Assembly: GCF_003313385.1 (NCBI RefSeq)
Contig: NZ_QMHN01000001.1
Coordinates: forward strand, 1,104,097-1,168,096
Reading direction: 5' to 3'
DNA length: 64,000 nt
Source: Pedobacter chitinilyticus
GTDB taxonomy: Bacteria > Bacteroidota > Bacteroidia > Sphingobacteriales > Sphingobacteriaceae
Positions within the stretch are counted from its first letter, which is position 1; the number at the start of each line of letters is the position of its first letter. The notes beneath the pieces are model-generated. The model did no database searches. It saw only the letters and a list, made by a program, of their open reading frames with translations, and was not told the origin of the DNA. The translations under genes were made by a program, and so were the position numbers. Shown in pieces: positions 46,001 to 54,374 of this stretch.

Positions 46001-47067
46001 TCGATGAGCTCAGCGATAGCATCCATCTTCTCCCCGTCTTCATCCTTTGCGACAATATGCTGTTGGAGATCATTGATGGGGCCAATCAGGTATTCCCTGT
46101 GGTTCCATTCTTCATGATGATCTGTTTTGTTGAGGTCTTTATAACATTCTTTAGATTTCAGTTTAGCATTGAGGAAGTCTGCAAGCACCCTATACCTGGC
46201 ATGGTAGTCGTCCAACAGTTCATCTATTGCGCTGATGCTTTCGATATCTAACCCAGCTCTTACCAAACCAACCACTTTTTTGCTAGTTTCGATGCAAAGG
46301 CTGACCAATTCTTTCGCTTTAGCGAGATAATCCGGATGGAAAGTCTTGAAATCTTTTTTCCTAAAGGATGTCCTTCGCTCAATATCATCCAAGGCATCCT
46401 GGATATGGCTTGCTTTATCCTCTATCCTGGAAATGACCGACTTATATTCAATAATTGCATTCAACTGCTCATCATAAACCGTAGGTGTATATAAGTCCAC
46501 GTCGAACTTGTTTCTCAAATCCTCTATGCGCCTCTGCGTAAATTCCTTTAACAGATTTAGCCCAATGAACTTTTTTGCGAAATAATGATTAAATATAGCC
46601 GAAAGCTTTTCTTTATTAGCAAAGTAGAAGTTCTCGAAAGTGGCCTTGCTCCAATGGATGCAGCCTGCTTTCCCAGAAAGACCCCTAAGGGAACCTTGCA
46701 ATTCTTGGAAGGCACTTTCTACGAAAGCGCCCGGAGTACACACAATCCAGGTATTTATATGAGGATGCCGATGTAGAGTCGTAGAAAAATTATCGACCAG
46801 TTTATCCCTTCTGGTTACAATCAGGGATGTGTTATCCTCACCGTCAAACCACCACTTCACCTGCCATCCGATTTCCTCACCCATCTTTCCCAAACCAGGA
46901 CAATCTCGATCAAGTTTCAAGTAAAACTCAGACCCCGGAGTATTGTAAAAATGACTGAAACTGCCAAAGCTGCTATATAAGGTATATGCGACCTGATAAC
47001 AGAAAGATTCGAAGCTAACGTCTTTCGCAGACTGGTTCTGTTCAAATTGTGCCCAGGAAATGTTCAT
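43030..47067 (-). CDS. NACHT-type STAND NTPase with possible PD-(D/E)XK N-terminus
   Basis: The 1345-residue protein has a possible restriction-like nuclease domain at 1-170 (Glu20 in 'SFESFCYQVAY', then 'EEIGWQVKWW' with Gln69 and Lys71 as a QxK motif), a helical linker, and a NACHT core: Walker A 'SSAGYGKT' (367-374, first Gly replaced by Ser), Walker B 'IVIDGLNE' (441-448, the NACHT DGxxE form) and 'TTCRDRY' (about 477-483). The last 850 residues would be the sensor. STAND NTPases oligomerise on sensing a phage component and activate the N-terminal effector. Its start overlaps the radical SAM stop by 4 nt, so the two are translated together. Confidence 0.8.
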   Translation of the reverse strand: MNISWAQFEQNQSAKDVSFESFCYQVAYTLYSSFGSFSHFYNTPGSEFYLKLDRDCPGLGKMGEEIGWQVKWWFDGEDNTSLIVTRRDKLVDNFSTTLHRHPHINTWIVCTPGAFVESAFQELQGSLRGLSGKAGCIHWSKATFENFYFANKEKLSAIFNHYFAKKFIGLNLLKEFTQRRIEDLRNKFDVDLYTPTVYDEQLNAIIEYKSVISRIEDKASHIQDALDDIERRTSFRKKDFKTFHPDYLAKAKELVSLCIETSKKVVGLVRAGLDIESISAIDELLDDYHARYRVLADFLNAKLKSKECYKDLNKTDHHEEWNHREYLIGPINDLQQHIVAKDEDGEKMDAIAELIDLVYQKDMHILSSAGYGKTNLACNICNVLVGKKLPCVLMLGSNFRGTGLPQNMILEQLGLEREYSFVDFLQALHNLGLAKGIKVPIVIDGLNESNPFDQIWKGHLKDMIRDIRKFDHIILVTTCRDRYLEAIFEETDLKKIENTKLLVGFDQNNRDAVITKYFEKYTIRPKSWHFNKELFRNPLLLKIFSQVNEGKQQISISIENLFISIEAYVDQILSKVCKVQGRTDPIMKRKLKKGVDSFTKVIWENNSREIDLQDFHEVIDPGSVTLIGSLTEKLLDEGLCFQRNLHSDIETVQFTYDLVGGCLIAKYLLAEIKDVTELIAYFKTEQVQAKIGEGTEQHPLRQDILISLVHLLPHQFGVDLFEVSSNEEVISECINNVDYLIDRKESQEKFIAILAKLKKKERNYALIYEKLFENIYLKELYGLGELTISLLEALKQADIDLFWSELIRKSRFRVYAYLEKRNIDFRKKKFDSYELEEEFFTNYLSATSSDRSIVSLATENLTLLCRELGKLNLVPQLKKAMLVKDGNCLQVLCAAMLGSLMISEDKAFGNELRIFVTGEFIPKLATNDALVLEYLLTMSEYAKSQMGINFGKLDFRRLPIELPDKPRATGDRSGSFPEFFGMDIYDFNKYQVRSISTDSYFKRKTLSETQILTIIRELVAKMGYAKNKFETIELDISKNRNQYYAEGLHGKFLDYREKYLWLAYHDLTGRLFLDGKLKKEYGHRFRPDYLVFDPSFPVLPKKFQLITDSFLPRDASTLSSWLEDKGEAIIDDFYSAILDDGEEWLLISAEVKQKSSELNADFYLGIQSFLIDMPMIKSFSEQVKQGKLHLDTSSNYHVFAGEISWSKFAEFYEEGYYADEMGLMDLLNYYSWQGYTSERYPHPNFRFLDKKISAALGLRFRIEDLSFYDKSTGARVSQYIWADGCKLYYIRKNYMDRLLQIFEGKDMVRYQFISKHAEVDDSKRRGYGRDAVWLKRITTYLSDVG

Positions 47068-48113
47068 ATCAGCGATTCGGCGGCAACATCAGTTTTACAA
47101 AGGTTGATCTGACTGTAGTACGGACATCCACCCCTGCAACTCGAAGCATTCTGACAGCTTCTCTGGCAAGTATTGACCTGCGCACCGCGATAGCTTTCCC
47201 AATGGCCGTTCCAAATATCGGAAAACTGGTTTTCACGCAGGTTATAGGTATCCCTATTATGGTTGGCGAACGAACAGGGCTTCACATTGAGGTGCTCGTC
47301 CACATATGCCGAAAAGAAAGCACATTCGCAGGGCTCGATGAAATCTAGTGTAGTATTGGTAAAATGCATCAGCATCGGCATAAAGCAGGAGTCGAATCCG
47401 ATGTTCAAATTGCAGTCATGCTTGTTCACCAGCTTGCAGAACTCTTTCAGGTCATCGTTAAGCTCAAGGCATAGATCCTCCTTTCCCCGTCCCATCGGCT
47501 TAAACGTGAGGAATATGATCGAATTAAAGCCCTCCAAAAGTCTATTATGCTTTCCCTGTAAGATTTCGATACCCTGCTTGATGCTTTTCTTATCCAGGAT
47601 AAAATGGATGTTGGTCTTGATGCCTTCCTCTATAAAAATATGTGCCTTTGTCAACGGGATGCTTTTGATATTTGGATAGGATATCGCTACCGCACCGATG
47701 AGGGGCTTGATCTGTTGGGCGACATCCTTTGTAATATGCATGGCATTGGTCGTAAAATTAGGTACAACGTCATATTTCCTGGTAATCTCCAAAATCTTTA
47801 TGAAATCGGGATGTTCCAGTGGTTCGCCCCCTCCAAGGGCGACCTGGAACACATTACCCCATCTGTCGTCACGCAACGAACGGATCACAAACTCGTAGTC
47901 CTCTACACTCATGAAAACATTATTGGGCACACTGTCCCTATAGCAAAAGGTACAGCCCTTGGTGCAATGGTTCGAAATGGATATATCCACCAGCTCTGGC
48001 AACGGAGCTCTCAAGGGATCTTCTTTGAAGGTTTTACCCCAACGCATCGTGATGCCGGTTTCCGTATCGGCCACAAAATTGTAGCCATCACTATGTCTTC
48101 TGATCAATGCCAT
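47064..48113 (-). CDS. Radical SAM/SPASM maturase
   Basis: The 349-residue protein carries the radical SAM cluster motif CTKGCTFC (Cys50, 54, 57), the 'GGGEPLEHPDF' SAM-binding motif, and a C-terminal SPASM domain with Cys residues in 'EPCECAFF', 'KPCSFANH' and 'CQRSCQNASSCRGGC'. SPASM enzymes typically install thioether, C-C or other modifications in ribosomal peptides or proteins. It begins 1 nt after the 129-residue gene upstream and overlaps the NACHT gene by 4 nt. The upstream protein is therefore the likely substrate. It is not a viperin: viperins lack a SPASM domain. Confidence 0.88.
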   Translation of the reverse strand: MALIRRHSDGYNFVADTETGITMRWGKTFKEDPLRAPLPELVDISISNHCTKGCTFCYRDSVPNNVFMSVEDYEFVIRSLRDDRWGNVFQVALGGGEPLEHPDFIKILEITRKYDVVPNFTTNAMHITKDVAQQIKPLIGAVAISYPNIKSIPLTKAHIFIEEGIKTNIHFILDKKSIKQGIEILQGKHNRLLEGFNSIIFLTFKPMGRGKEDLCLELNDDLKEFCKLVNKHDCNLNIGFDSCFMPMLMHFTNTTLDFIEPCECAFFSAYVDEHLNVKPCSFANHNRDTYNLRENQFSDIWNGHWESYRGAQVNTCQRSCQNASSCRGGCPYYSQINLCKTDVAAESLI

Positions 48114-48114
48114 A

Positions 48115-48504
48115 TCAATAAGTTTCTACTTGGGTTGAACCAAATCCTACAATTTTCCCTATTTCACCTTTCATGATGTACTCTCCATAAATGTAGGCCC
48201 AGAGCTCCTGATCGCTCATTACCGCAACATCAACTTCCTTACCGTCATGGGCCATATATTCTCTGGTATTGATATCGCCATCGGTAGCGAATTTATACTT
48301 CTTGATGTACATCTCCTCGCCCTCGATATAGGCACGCGTCCCATTTTCGAGCAGATCGTCCTTTAGCACCTCCCTTACCTTGTCAAGCTCATTTTTTTCC
48401 GAATCGGCATACATTCTTCCAAAGAGTTCCACCATTTCCTTTTTCATGGTGATAATATAGCTCACAGAGCTGCTGTTGGAGACAAAATCATTTCTAATTT
48501 TCAT
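48115..48504 (-). CDS. Small protein with N-terminal FVSNSSS motif, candidate radical SAM substrate
   Basis: The 129-residue protein begins MKIRNDFVSNSSSVSYII. This 'KIRxxFVSNSSSxS' start recurs in many otherwise unrelated small bacterial and phage proteins of unknown role. The rest is charged, without Cys, and contains 'YIKKYKFATDGDINTREYMA'. It lies 1 nt upstream of the radical SAM/SPASM gene, which makes it the natural candidate for modification, and it is the first gene of the trio with the NACHT NTPase. The upstream 80 bp hold TTGAC and AT-rich promoter-like words but no unambiguous box. Confidence 0.75.
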   Translation of the reverse strand: MKIRNDFVSNSSSVSYIITMKKEMVELFGRMYADSEKNELDKVREVLKDDLLENGTRAYIEGEEMYIKKYKFATDGDINTREYMAHDGKEVDVAVMSDQELWAYIYGEYIMKGEIGKIVGFGSTQVETY

Positions 48505-48584
48505 ACAAAATGTGATTATGTTTTATAAAACAAGATAAATATTATTCATTCAAATTCTGTGAGAACTTGTCAATGTTTTTTTGG

Positions 48585-49811
48585 TCACAGCTCTTGCAGA
48601 CGTCCTAAAGTGTCCAATACCTGCTGCCTGAAGGACTTCATCTGCGCCCAGAGCTGGACGACGTAGGAGGACCTGAAATCCGAATTGGCCAGCATCAGCG
48701 TAGGCTTGGTGCTGAAAGTCCCGAAATTGATCTTAGGTTCCGGATAGTTGCCGCCCAGCCAGTAGTCCGTCCTGCCCCAATGGCAAATTGGCGACAGCGC
48801 ATCCACCAGCGGTTTCATTTCCTCTGATTTGGTCAGCGCCCTTGGTTCGACCACCACACCATAATACACCTCCTGGTCGCTCCTTTCGATGAAAAGGAAC
48901 AATGCATGTCCACGGTAGCTTCCCAGTTCGCACATCAGCCCATACCAAGGATTCCTGTTGCGGACCTGATGGACCACACTGCTGATCTTATTGTCACTGA
49001 ATTTCTCCAGGTCCAGCACACGTACATCACGTTCCATTTCCCGCTCCAGCGCATTCCAGAAGTCCCACTCCGTATGCCACTTCAAATGGTTCCAGTTCTC
49101 GGCAATCTTCTGTGCCTTGACCGCATTGTCGCCCTGGCTCAGGAGCGACAGTATTTCATGTTTCTCTTCTTCGTTCATCGTTTTGCCCGAAACTAAATCA
49201 ATCGTATTCCTATATTGTATCAGCACCTCCCTGAGACCAGGCCTATCGTAGCTGTGCTGCAGACATTTCTCCAGCCACGAGGAAATCGTCTCCCGGTAGG
49301 AAACCTGGCGGTAAATCCGCTCCGTCCAGCCCGCTAAGTCCACCAACCTACCCTTGCTCTGTTCAGAGGCATCCCCTCCGAAGGGCGTCAGGTAGACCAC
49401 GAAAATTTCCGTTATGCCTTCTGCAAGTACAATATCGTAATACCTTTCCAACTGCCTTGATTGGTCACGTGCCCAAATCTTGTTCTCGATGATCACCGCC
49501 TGCGAGGAATTGCTGATCAGCAGGTCAATATCCCTATATTCCCGCCGCACATCGGCATCGGCCACATCGAAATCCTTGATACCGACCTGCTCCAGCAACA
49601 GTTTCAGGAAAAGATTGCCTTTCCCATGCGCCCCTGAAGGACACAGTACCGCATGCAGGAACTTAGAATGGACGTTCACCTCATCATGGTATTTGCCCAG
49701 CACCGTGAACACATTGAACTGTGCGGCCAACTTGCTCGACTGATATTTCAGATCGATCAAGGCCACCTTGCCCAAAAGCTGTTCGATAAAGTACGTTTCT
49801 ATCTTATCCAT
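48585..49811 (-). CDS. PD-(D/E)XK nuclease family protein (PDDEXK_4-like)
   Basis: The 408-residue protein matches the PDDEXK_4 pattern: 'EVNVHSKFLHAVLCPSGAHG' (Glu44, His48), 'RDIDLLI' (Asp96), 'AVIIENKI' (Glu109, Lys111) and the following Gln117 and Gln120. This family is a nuclease superfamily member common in defence regions. The downstream half contains an unassigned domain. It lies 80 nt upstream of the FVSNSSS gene in the same direction, so it may belong to the same transcription unit or be a neighbouring system. Confidence 0.82.
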   Translation of the reverse strand: MDKIETYFIEQLLGKVALIDLKYQSSKLAAQFNVFTVLGKYHDEVNVHSKFLHAVLCPSGAHGKGNLFLKLLLEQVGIKDFDVADADVRREYRDIDLLISNSSQAVIIENKIWARDQSRQLERYYDIVLAEGITEIFVVYLTPFGGDASEQSKGRLVDLAGWTERIYRQVSYRETISSWLEKCLQHSYDRPGLREVLIQYRNTIDLVSGKTMNEEEKHEILSLLSQGDNAVKAQKIAENWNHLKWHTEWDFWNALEREMERDVRVLDLEKFSDNKISSVVHQVRNRNPWYGLMCELGSYRGHALFLFIERSDQEVYYGVVVEPRALTKSEEMKPLVDALSPICHWGRTDYWLGGNYPEPKINFGTFSTKPTLMLANSDFRSSYVVQLWAQMKSFRQQVLDTLGRLQEL

Positions 49812-50152
49812 CTAAATACTCTTAACGTACAGCTATTTCGACCGATATGCAATCATAACCAGCAGCAATACCAGAAAAAGTGGAAAAAAAAGTAAATACT
49901 GCAAGAAAAATACGGACTACGGAAGTCCCCGACAGGGAGCAGCTAGCCCCGTCCAATTTTTGAGAACGCATCATGTCAAGTTTGATTTGGTTTAAAGTAT
50001 AAATATACTAGATTTTTATTTAATAATCAGTATGACACAACATTGACCAAATAAATCGCATAGTAGATCTGGTTGTCATTTTACCAAATCAGTTAACACA
50101 GCAAGCTAAATAAGCTCAAATCTAGATTGCTCCATATTTACCGGCTAGGTAT
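49812..50152. other. Intergenic stretch inside the defence block
   Basis: These 341 bp separate the PD-(D/E)XK gene from the DUF6602-like gene. The DNA is AT-rich near 49990-50030, and contains 'TACGGACTACGGAAGT', an imperfect palindrome. No gene is seen. It probably holds the promoter for the gene starting at 49811. Confidence 0.4.
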
Positions 50153-51469
50153 TTAATAGTATCGTGCTAATTCTGGATAATTTTTAGCGACCCACCTTGA
50201 TAATCTACCGGTATTATTATCTGCACAAAAAAAGCCATCTTTCGTTGTTACGGTCTGACATCTTATTGTCGCTAATGCGATAACCTGATGGTCAATCAGA
50301 TAAACAAGACCTGTCGCCGTCAGGTCTTTGACAAACGAAACCTCATCGACTTTCAGGTTGTAGTCTCGCAGACAAGCATTGATCCTATTGACTTGCAAAC
50401 GTCCGTTTTCGCACAGATACCCAATGACACGGAACTGCTCCCTATCTAGTTTCACGGGAGCCCAGTCACGATCCGCCGACACCTTTGAAAGCCGCTGTTT
50501 GGGAACACTGTAATAGTGGAAGTTCCAACTCCGTTGCCCGTTTATGTTGACCACATTGGTACTTATAAAAGTGTTCACACCTTTAACGGTCAAGTCTTCG
50601 CCGAAGATTTCCGGATTCAAACCGTACATATAGCACATTCTGGACCAAATAACTTCGATCAGATGCATCATTGGATTACCAAAAGTGGAAGTATAAACAA
50701 TCCATTGGTCTTCCGTCATCGGCAATATATAGGGAAGTCCGTTGTTTTTGATGATCGAAGTATCTCCGCAGACGATCAGGTTGGGCAAATGTAAGGGACT
50801 GGAACCCCATACCCTTGTTTCGGCAGACTTGCCGTCCGGCTTAAGAAAACCGCAGAACACATTTCTCAGACCACCTTCCGTCTTATAGCCATTATAGCCC
50901 AATAAGATCCTCGCAGGCAGTACGGCTTCCCATTTCAACGCGTAGAACACTCCCTCCCTGGTGACGCTACTAAAGTGTTTTCTCAGTTTATTGCCAAAAA
51001 CGAGGCTTTCGCCAGTAATGGAATGAAACGCACTAGCGTACATATCATGTTGATATTTTGTCGATACCCCCACATCCAACAGATCGGCTGTTTCAACAAT
51101 ATTACGGAGATTCAGAATGCCGTCCTTGAATTGTTTGGGATTCAAAGTCTTCTTGACCTGGATCACCGCAATCACCTGTCTGAGTTCCACTTCAAACTGT
51201 TCTTCCAGGTATGGGATTGGGGTACCTTCGCCCTCAATGACCATGATATCGAATTCTTTGCTCACCAATCCTGGAGCGAACCTGATAAAAGAATTCCTAA
51301 CGACTTTAACGCCAAGCCCATCTAAGATGGTCTCGTTCAACATCCTTTGTGTCAACCCTTCGTACATTGCCCCGATGGTAGGTGCATGTTCAATGCCCCG
51401 CGCATCGATCACCTTACTTTCGGCATCGCGGATTTGCATGAGCAGGTCAGCTAGGGTATTGATGGTCAT
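50153..51469 (-). CDS. DUF6602-like protein with PD-(D/E)XK-type motif
   Basis: The 438-residue protein has an N-terminal domain with 'IGAMYEGLTQRMLN' (Glu37), 'SKEFDIMVIEG' (Asp74) and 'VIAVIQVKKTL' (Gln104, Lys106), the ED..QxK order of restriction-like nucleases and of DUF6602. The middle includes 'VWGSSPLHLPNLIVCGDTSI'; the C-terminus (about 335-438) looks like a winged helix ('EQFRVIGYLCENGRLQVNRI'). It lies 68 nt downstream of the unknown gene at 51538. Probably a DNA-targeting defence protein; activity is inferred. Confidence 0.68.
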   Translation of the reverse strand: MTINTLADLLMQIRDAESKVIDARGIEHAPTIGAMYEGLTQRMLNETILDGLGVKVVRNSFIRFAPGLVSKEFDIMVIEGEGTPIPYLEEQFEVELRQVIAVIQVKKTLNPKQFKDGILNLRNIVETADLLDVGVSTKYQHDMYASAFHSITGESLVFGNKLRKHFSSVTREGVFYALKWEAVLPARILLGYNGYKTEGGLRNVFCGFLKPDGKSAETRVWGSSPLHLPNLIVCGDTSIIKNNGLPYILPMTEDQWIVYTSTFGNPMMHLIEVIWSRMCYMYGLNPEIFGEDLTVKGVNTFISTNVVNINGQRSWNFHYYSVPKQRLSKVSADRDWAPVKLDREQFRVIGYLCENGRLQVNRINACLRDYNLKVDEVSFVKDLTATGLVYLIDHQVIALATIRCQTVTTKDGFFCADNNTGRLSRWVAKNYPELARYY

Positions 51470-51537
51470 AAGTTAAATATCAGTCCATAACAAAGAATTG
51501 ATTTAAATCTACGCTTTTAAACTCCAAATGTTTTCTT

Positions 51538-52731
51538 CTATGATTTGTTCAGCCTGTAGATCAGCGAGTAGTCACTCTGCGAAATTGCCTTTCTATTTTC
51601 TTGGACAGTCTGATAGGACTTAGCCAAAACGCTGGACAACAACGCAATCGAGGCACCTACTGTGATCAACGGCTTATCGCTATAGGCGGAGAACACAAAT
51701 CCACCTAAACCTATCCAGGATTTCTGGTCTGCAAAGATCTTATCCTTGATGCTCCCGTAAGTTTTTGCATCTAGTTTAAGAAGCGCCTTAATGTCACTTT
51801 CAACATTAACCGATATATATTTAGCAATGTTGGATGTAATTACGCCGAGATCCTTTTCTCCCTTGAAGTTTTCCGCTAACTTCCAACACTTGTTCTTAAG
51901 CTTTATAACTTCCTCGTTTTGGTTCAGGATCAAATCAGCAGTCACGTCGCTCCTGATCTCCTTGTCTGTATCATCCAGGTAAGGTGAAATGATCTGGCGG
52001 AATATTTCAAATGAAACCACATCTATCCGATCATTGTAGGAGCTTGGCTCTATGTGGACTTCCTCAGCGTGCTGCGTTCTTGCAGTATCCAGAATTGGAA
52101 TAATGTTGGTGTTGGAGAGCAGGATATCGTTGGCATTTCCCACCTTATAAAAGCGAAAGAAATAACAATTTACCAAAGCTTCCTCCAAAGAATATCGGTC
52201 AAAAAACCGATCGCAGTATTCGTAGAGCGCTCCGAAATCAACAATTCTCGGATCCTGATCTAAGACATTGTCCTTCGGCCCGTAGAGCTGCAAAAATATT
52301 TCAAAACACAGATGGGCCATCAACTCCTGATAAGCCTGATCGATATTGATCATCGAGAACAATTCCCTATAGGCGATATTGGTATCTTTCACGAAGGAAA
52401 TCGTATCCCCCAAGGTCTTTTCCGTCCTGGAATAGGACAGCAATATGGTCTTCACCACGCCTGCGTCCTTCAACGGTTCAAGATGCTTAAAAGTATCGAT
52501 AACGTCCTTAGAACTTTTTACCCACTCACTAAATATCTTAACGTAGATAGGCTGCCATTTCGGTTGCCTGGTCTGGATATAGCGCAAAAACTGGTATGGA
52601 TCACATCCGCCGAAAGGCATAGATGCACTCGGCTGAAGCGTCAGCGCAACATGTTCTTTTTGAAAGTACAAAAAATTAGCAAACGAAATATTTTCAATGC
52701 TGTAAAGAGAGTCGGGAAAGAGCAGTTTCAT
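51538..52731 (-). CDS. Hypothetical protein with C-terminal hydrophobic segment
   Basis: The 397-residue protein is not recognised. It is mostly helical, with a late hydrophobic stretch ('WIGLGGFVFSAYSDKPLITV', then 'GASIALLSSVLA', about 335-375) that may enter a membrane, and no signal peptide. It is the first intact gene of the minus-strand defence block and sits 68 nt upstream of the DUF6602-like gene, so the two may form a pair in which this one is the membrane-associated partner. No function is claimed. Confidence 0.6.
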   Translation of the reverse strand: MKLLFPDSLYSIENISFANFLYFQKEHVALTLQPSASMPFGGCDPYQFLRYIQTRQPKWQPIYVKIFSEWVKSSKDVIDTFKHLEPLKDAGVVKTILLSYSRTEKTLGDTISFVKDTNIAYRELFSMINIDQAYQELMAHLCFEIFLQLYGPKDNVLDQDPRIVDFGALYEYCDRFFDRYSLEEALVNCYFFRFYKVGNANDILLSNTNIIPILDTARTQHAEEVHIEPSSYNDRIDVVSFEIFRQIISPYLDDTDKEIRSDVTADLILNQNEEVIKLKNKCWKLAENFKGEKDLGVITSNIAKYISVNVESDIKALLKLDAKTYGSIKDKIFADQKSWIGLGGFVFSAYSDKPLITVGASIALLSSVLAKSYQTVQENRKAISQSDYSLIYRLNKS

Positions 52732-52793
52732 TGGTTATCATCCTACATTAATCGAATGAAAATACACAATAAAAAACAAGAACGAAAAAGAAA

Positions 52794-53659
52794 TCACTTC
52801 CCCCGCCCCTTTTCCCTAAAAGCCAGCGGCGTCATCCCACGCCAGCGTATAAAATACATGATAAAGTTCTGCGGCGTTACAAAACCAAGCTCATAACCGA
52901 TCGCCTTCACCTCCATATCAGAAGAAAGCAACAAGAACTCCGCCTCCGAGAGCAACCTGCCCATCACCACCTCAAAACAATTCTTCCCGACGCCCCATTC
53001 CTCCCTGCACAACCTGTTCAAACGCTTCGGCGACATCGCCATATGCCTCGCATAAAAAGCCGTCCTACGCTGCGACCTATAATTCAAATCCACCAAAGCC
53101 ATAAACTCAGACAACAGCCCCACCTTCACCTCCCTATCCCTCACCACCAACAGACCGACCGATCACCCACCAGTTCCAAGAGCAACAAAGCAAACAACTC
53201 CCACAACTCCCCAAAAACATTCCCACGAACCAAATCCAGCTCCTGCTGCAACTACGAAACCCGCTTCAGCGCCAACCACAGCGACTCCCCCTCCACCTGC
53301 AGCACAAACAAAGCCGAAAACAGCCCCAGCCCACGACCCAACGGATGGCGCACCAGAAAATGCTCCAAATAATAACGCTCCACCGCCACCACGAAACCAG
53401 ACACCTCCATATCCAGCTCCAACCCACCCGAACCAATACCAGCACCCACACCAGAAAAACATTCCCCACGCAACTCCGGAGACAACAACAGCACCGTCCC
53501 ACGGCCCACCGAAACCTCCGAACCCCCAAGCAACAAACGCCCAGAACCATGCTCGAACAGCACCAGCACATCACGCCCCGGAAACACCCCCACCTCCAAC
53601 ATCCCCAACAACGACCCCCCACCAAAACGACATAAACTCATACCCATCAAAACCTCCAA
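52794..53659 (-). pseudogene. AraC-family regulator broken by a stop and a frameshift
   Basis: Frames join to one AraC-like protein: an N-terminal cupin-like half from 53659 to an amber stop at 53252, a continuation in the same frame (LQQELDLVRGNVFGELWELF) to about 53160, then a frame change into the C-terminal helix-turn-helix half ('MAMSPKRLNRLCREEWGVGK', 'IGYELGFVTPQNFIMYFIRW') ending at 52794. Both lesions would need to be sequencing errors for the gene to be intact. The coding strand from 53040 to 53660 is extremely G/T-rich and almost free of A and C at third positions, unlike all neighbours, which points to recent acquisition. Confidence 0.75.
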
Positions 53660-53917
53660 TCCAGTCCAACAAAAAACAAGACCAACGAAAAATAAAACCT
53701 AAAAAAAATCATCACCTAAACAAAAAAACAGAGGCGCTAGCATCCGCCGCCTACCCCTGCTATCTTATTTAACTATCTAAACTTTTAACATTTACATTAC
53801 TTTATAGCATACCTTACCACATTGTTATTGTCAACTGCAACGATGATTCATTCCGATATTACACAGCTGTTCATACTACGCGGCTAAGGCTGCTAAGTTT
53901 AAAAAACCGAGTGATAA

Positions 53918-54374
53918 TTACTTTTCTGGCAACAATACCATACGGATGTAATTCTCCCCACTCAGGTACTTGCCTGCGGCAACCTTGGCTTCCCCAACCG
54001 TTACTTCGTTCACCCGGTCAGTATTATCCAACAACTGCTCCAGTGCAAAAGGCGTCAACGTTCTGTACCACATGGTAATCCCTGCCGACTACGCCCAAAA
54101 CCTGCTCGGTATCGGTGCGTATGGTGGCATAATAATCGGATACTGCTATTTCGGGTATCATCAGTTCCGTTTCGGGGTCAGCGGTATAATTTTCGTTGTC
54201 ATATGTAAATAGCGGACGTTTTTCTACCATAAAATCAAACCCTGCATGTTTGATGGCTTCACTACTGGTCGGATAATGCTCTATAATCGTACCCAGACTG
54301 TGCCACGCTTTTTGTTTGACACTAAAAAAGCTATGCTTTTCAGTCTTTTGGTTATAATTTAGGTTGTGTGCCAT
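53918..54374 (-). pseudogene. DUF932-like gene with internal out-of-frame deletion
   Basis: The first 110 residues (MAHNLNYNQKTEKHSFFSVK…) match the N-terminus of DUF932 proteins of Bacteroidota mobile elements. Near 54065 the frame meets a stop after 'DAFCTGAVVG'. In another frame the sequence continues as 'FALEQLLDNTDRVNEVTVGE' to a stop at 53918, which looks like the proper C-terminus. About 200 residues are missing between them, so an out-of-frame deletion has removed the centre. It marks decay of the integrative element. Confidence 0.7.

Noticed and set aside
47064..48113. Viperin-like antiviral radical SAM enzyme
   Set aside because: The C-terminus has a clear SPASM Cys pattern, which viperins lack, and the neighbour is a small candidate substrate rather than a nucleotide kinase.
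53163..53635. Long frames in several registers across the AraC remnant
   Set aside because: The extreme G/T composition removes stop codons in many frames. Only the frame pieces with AraC-like sequence are retained.
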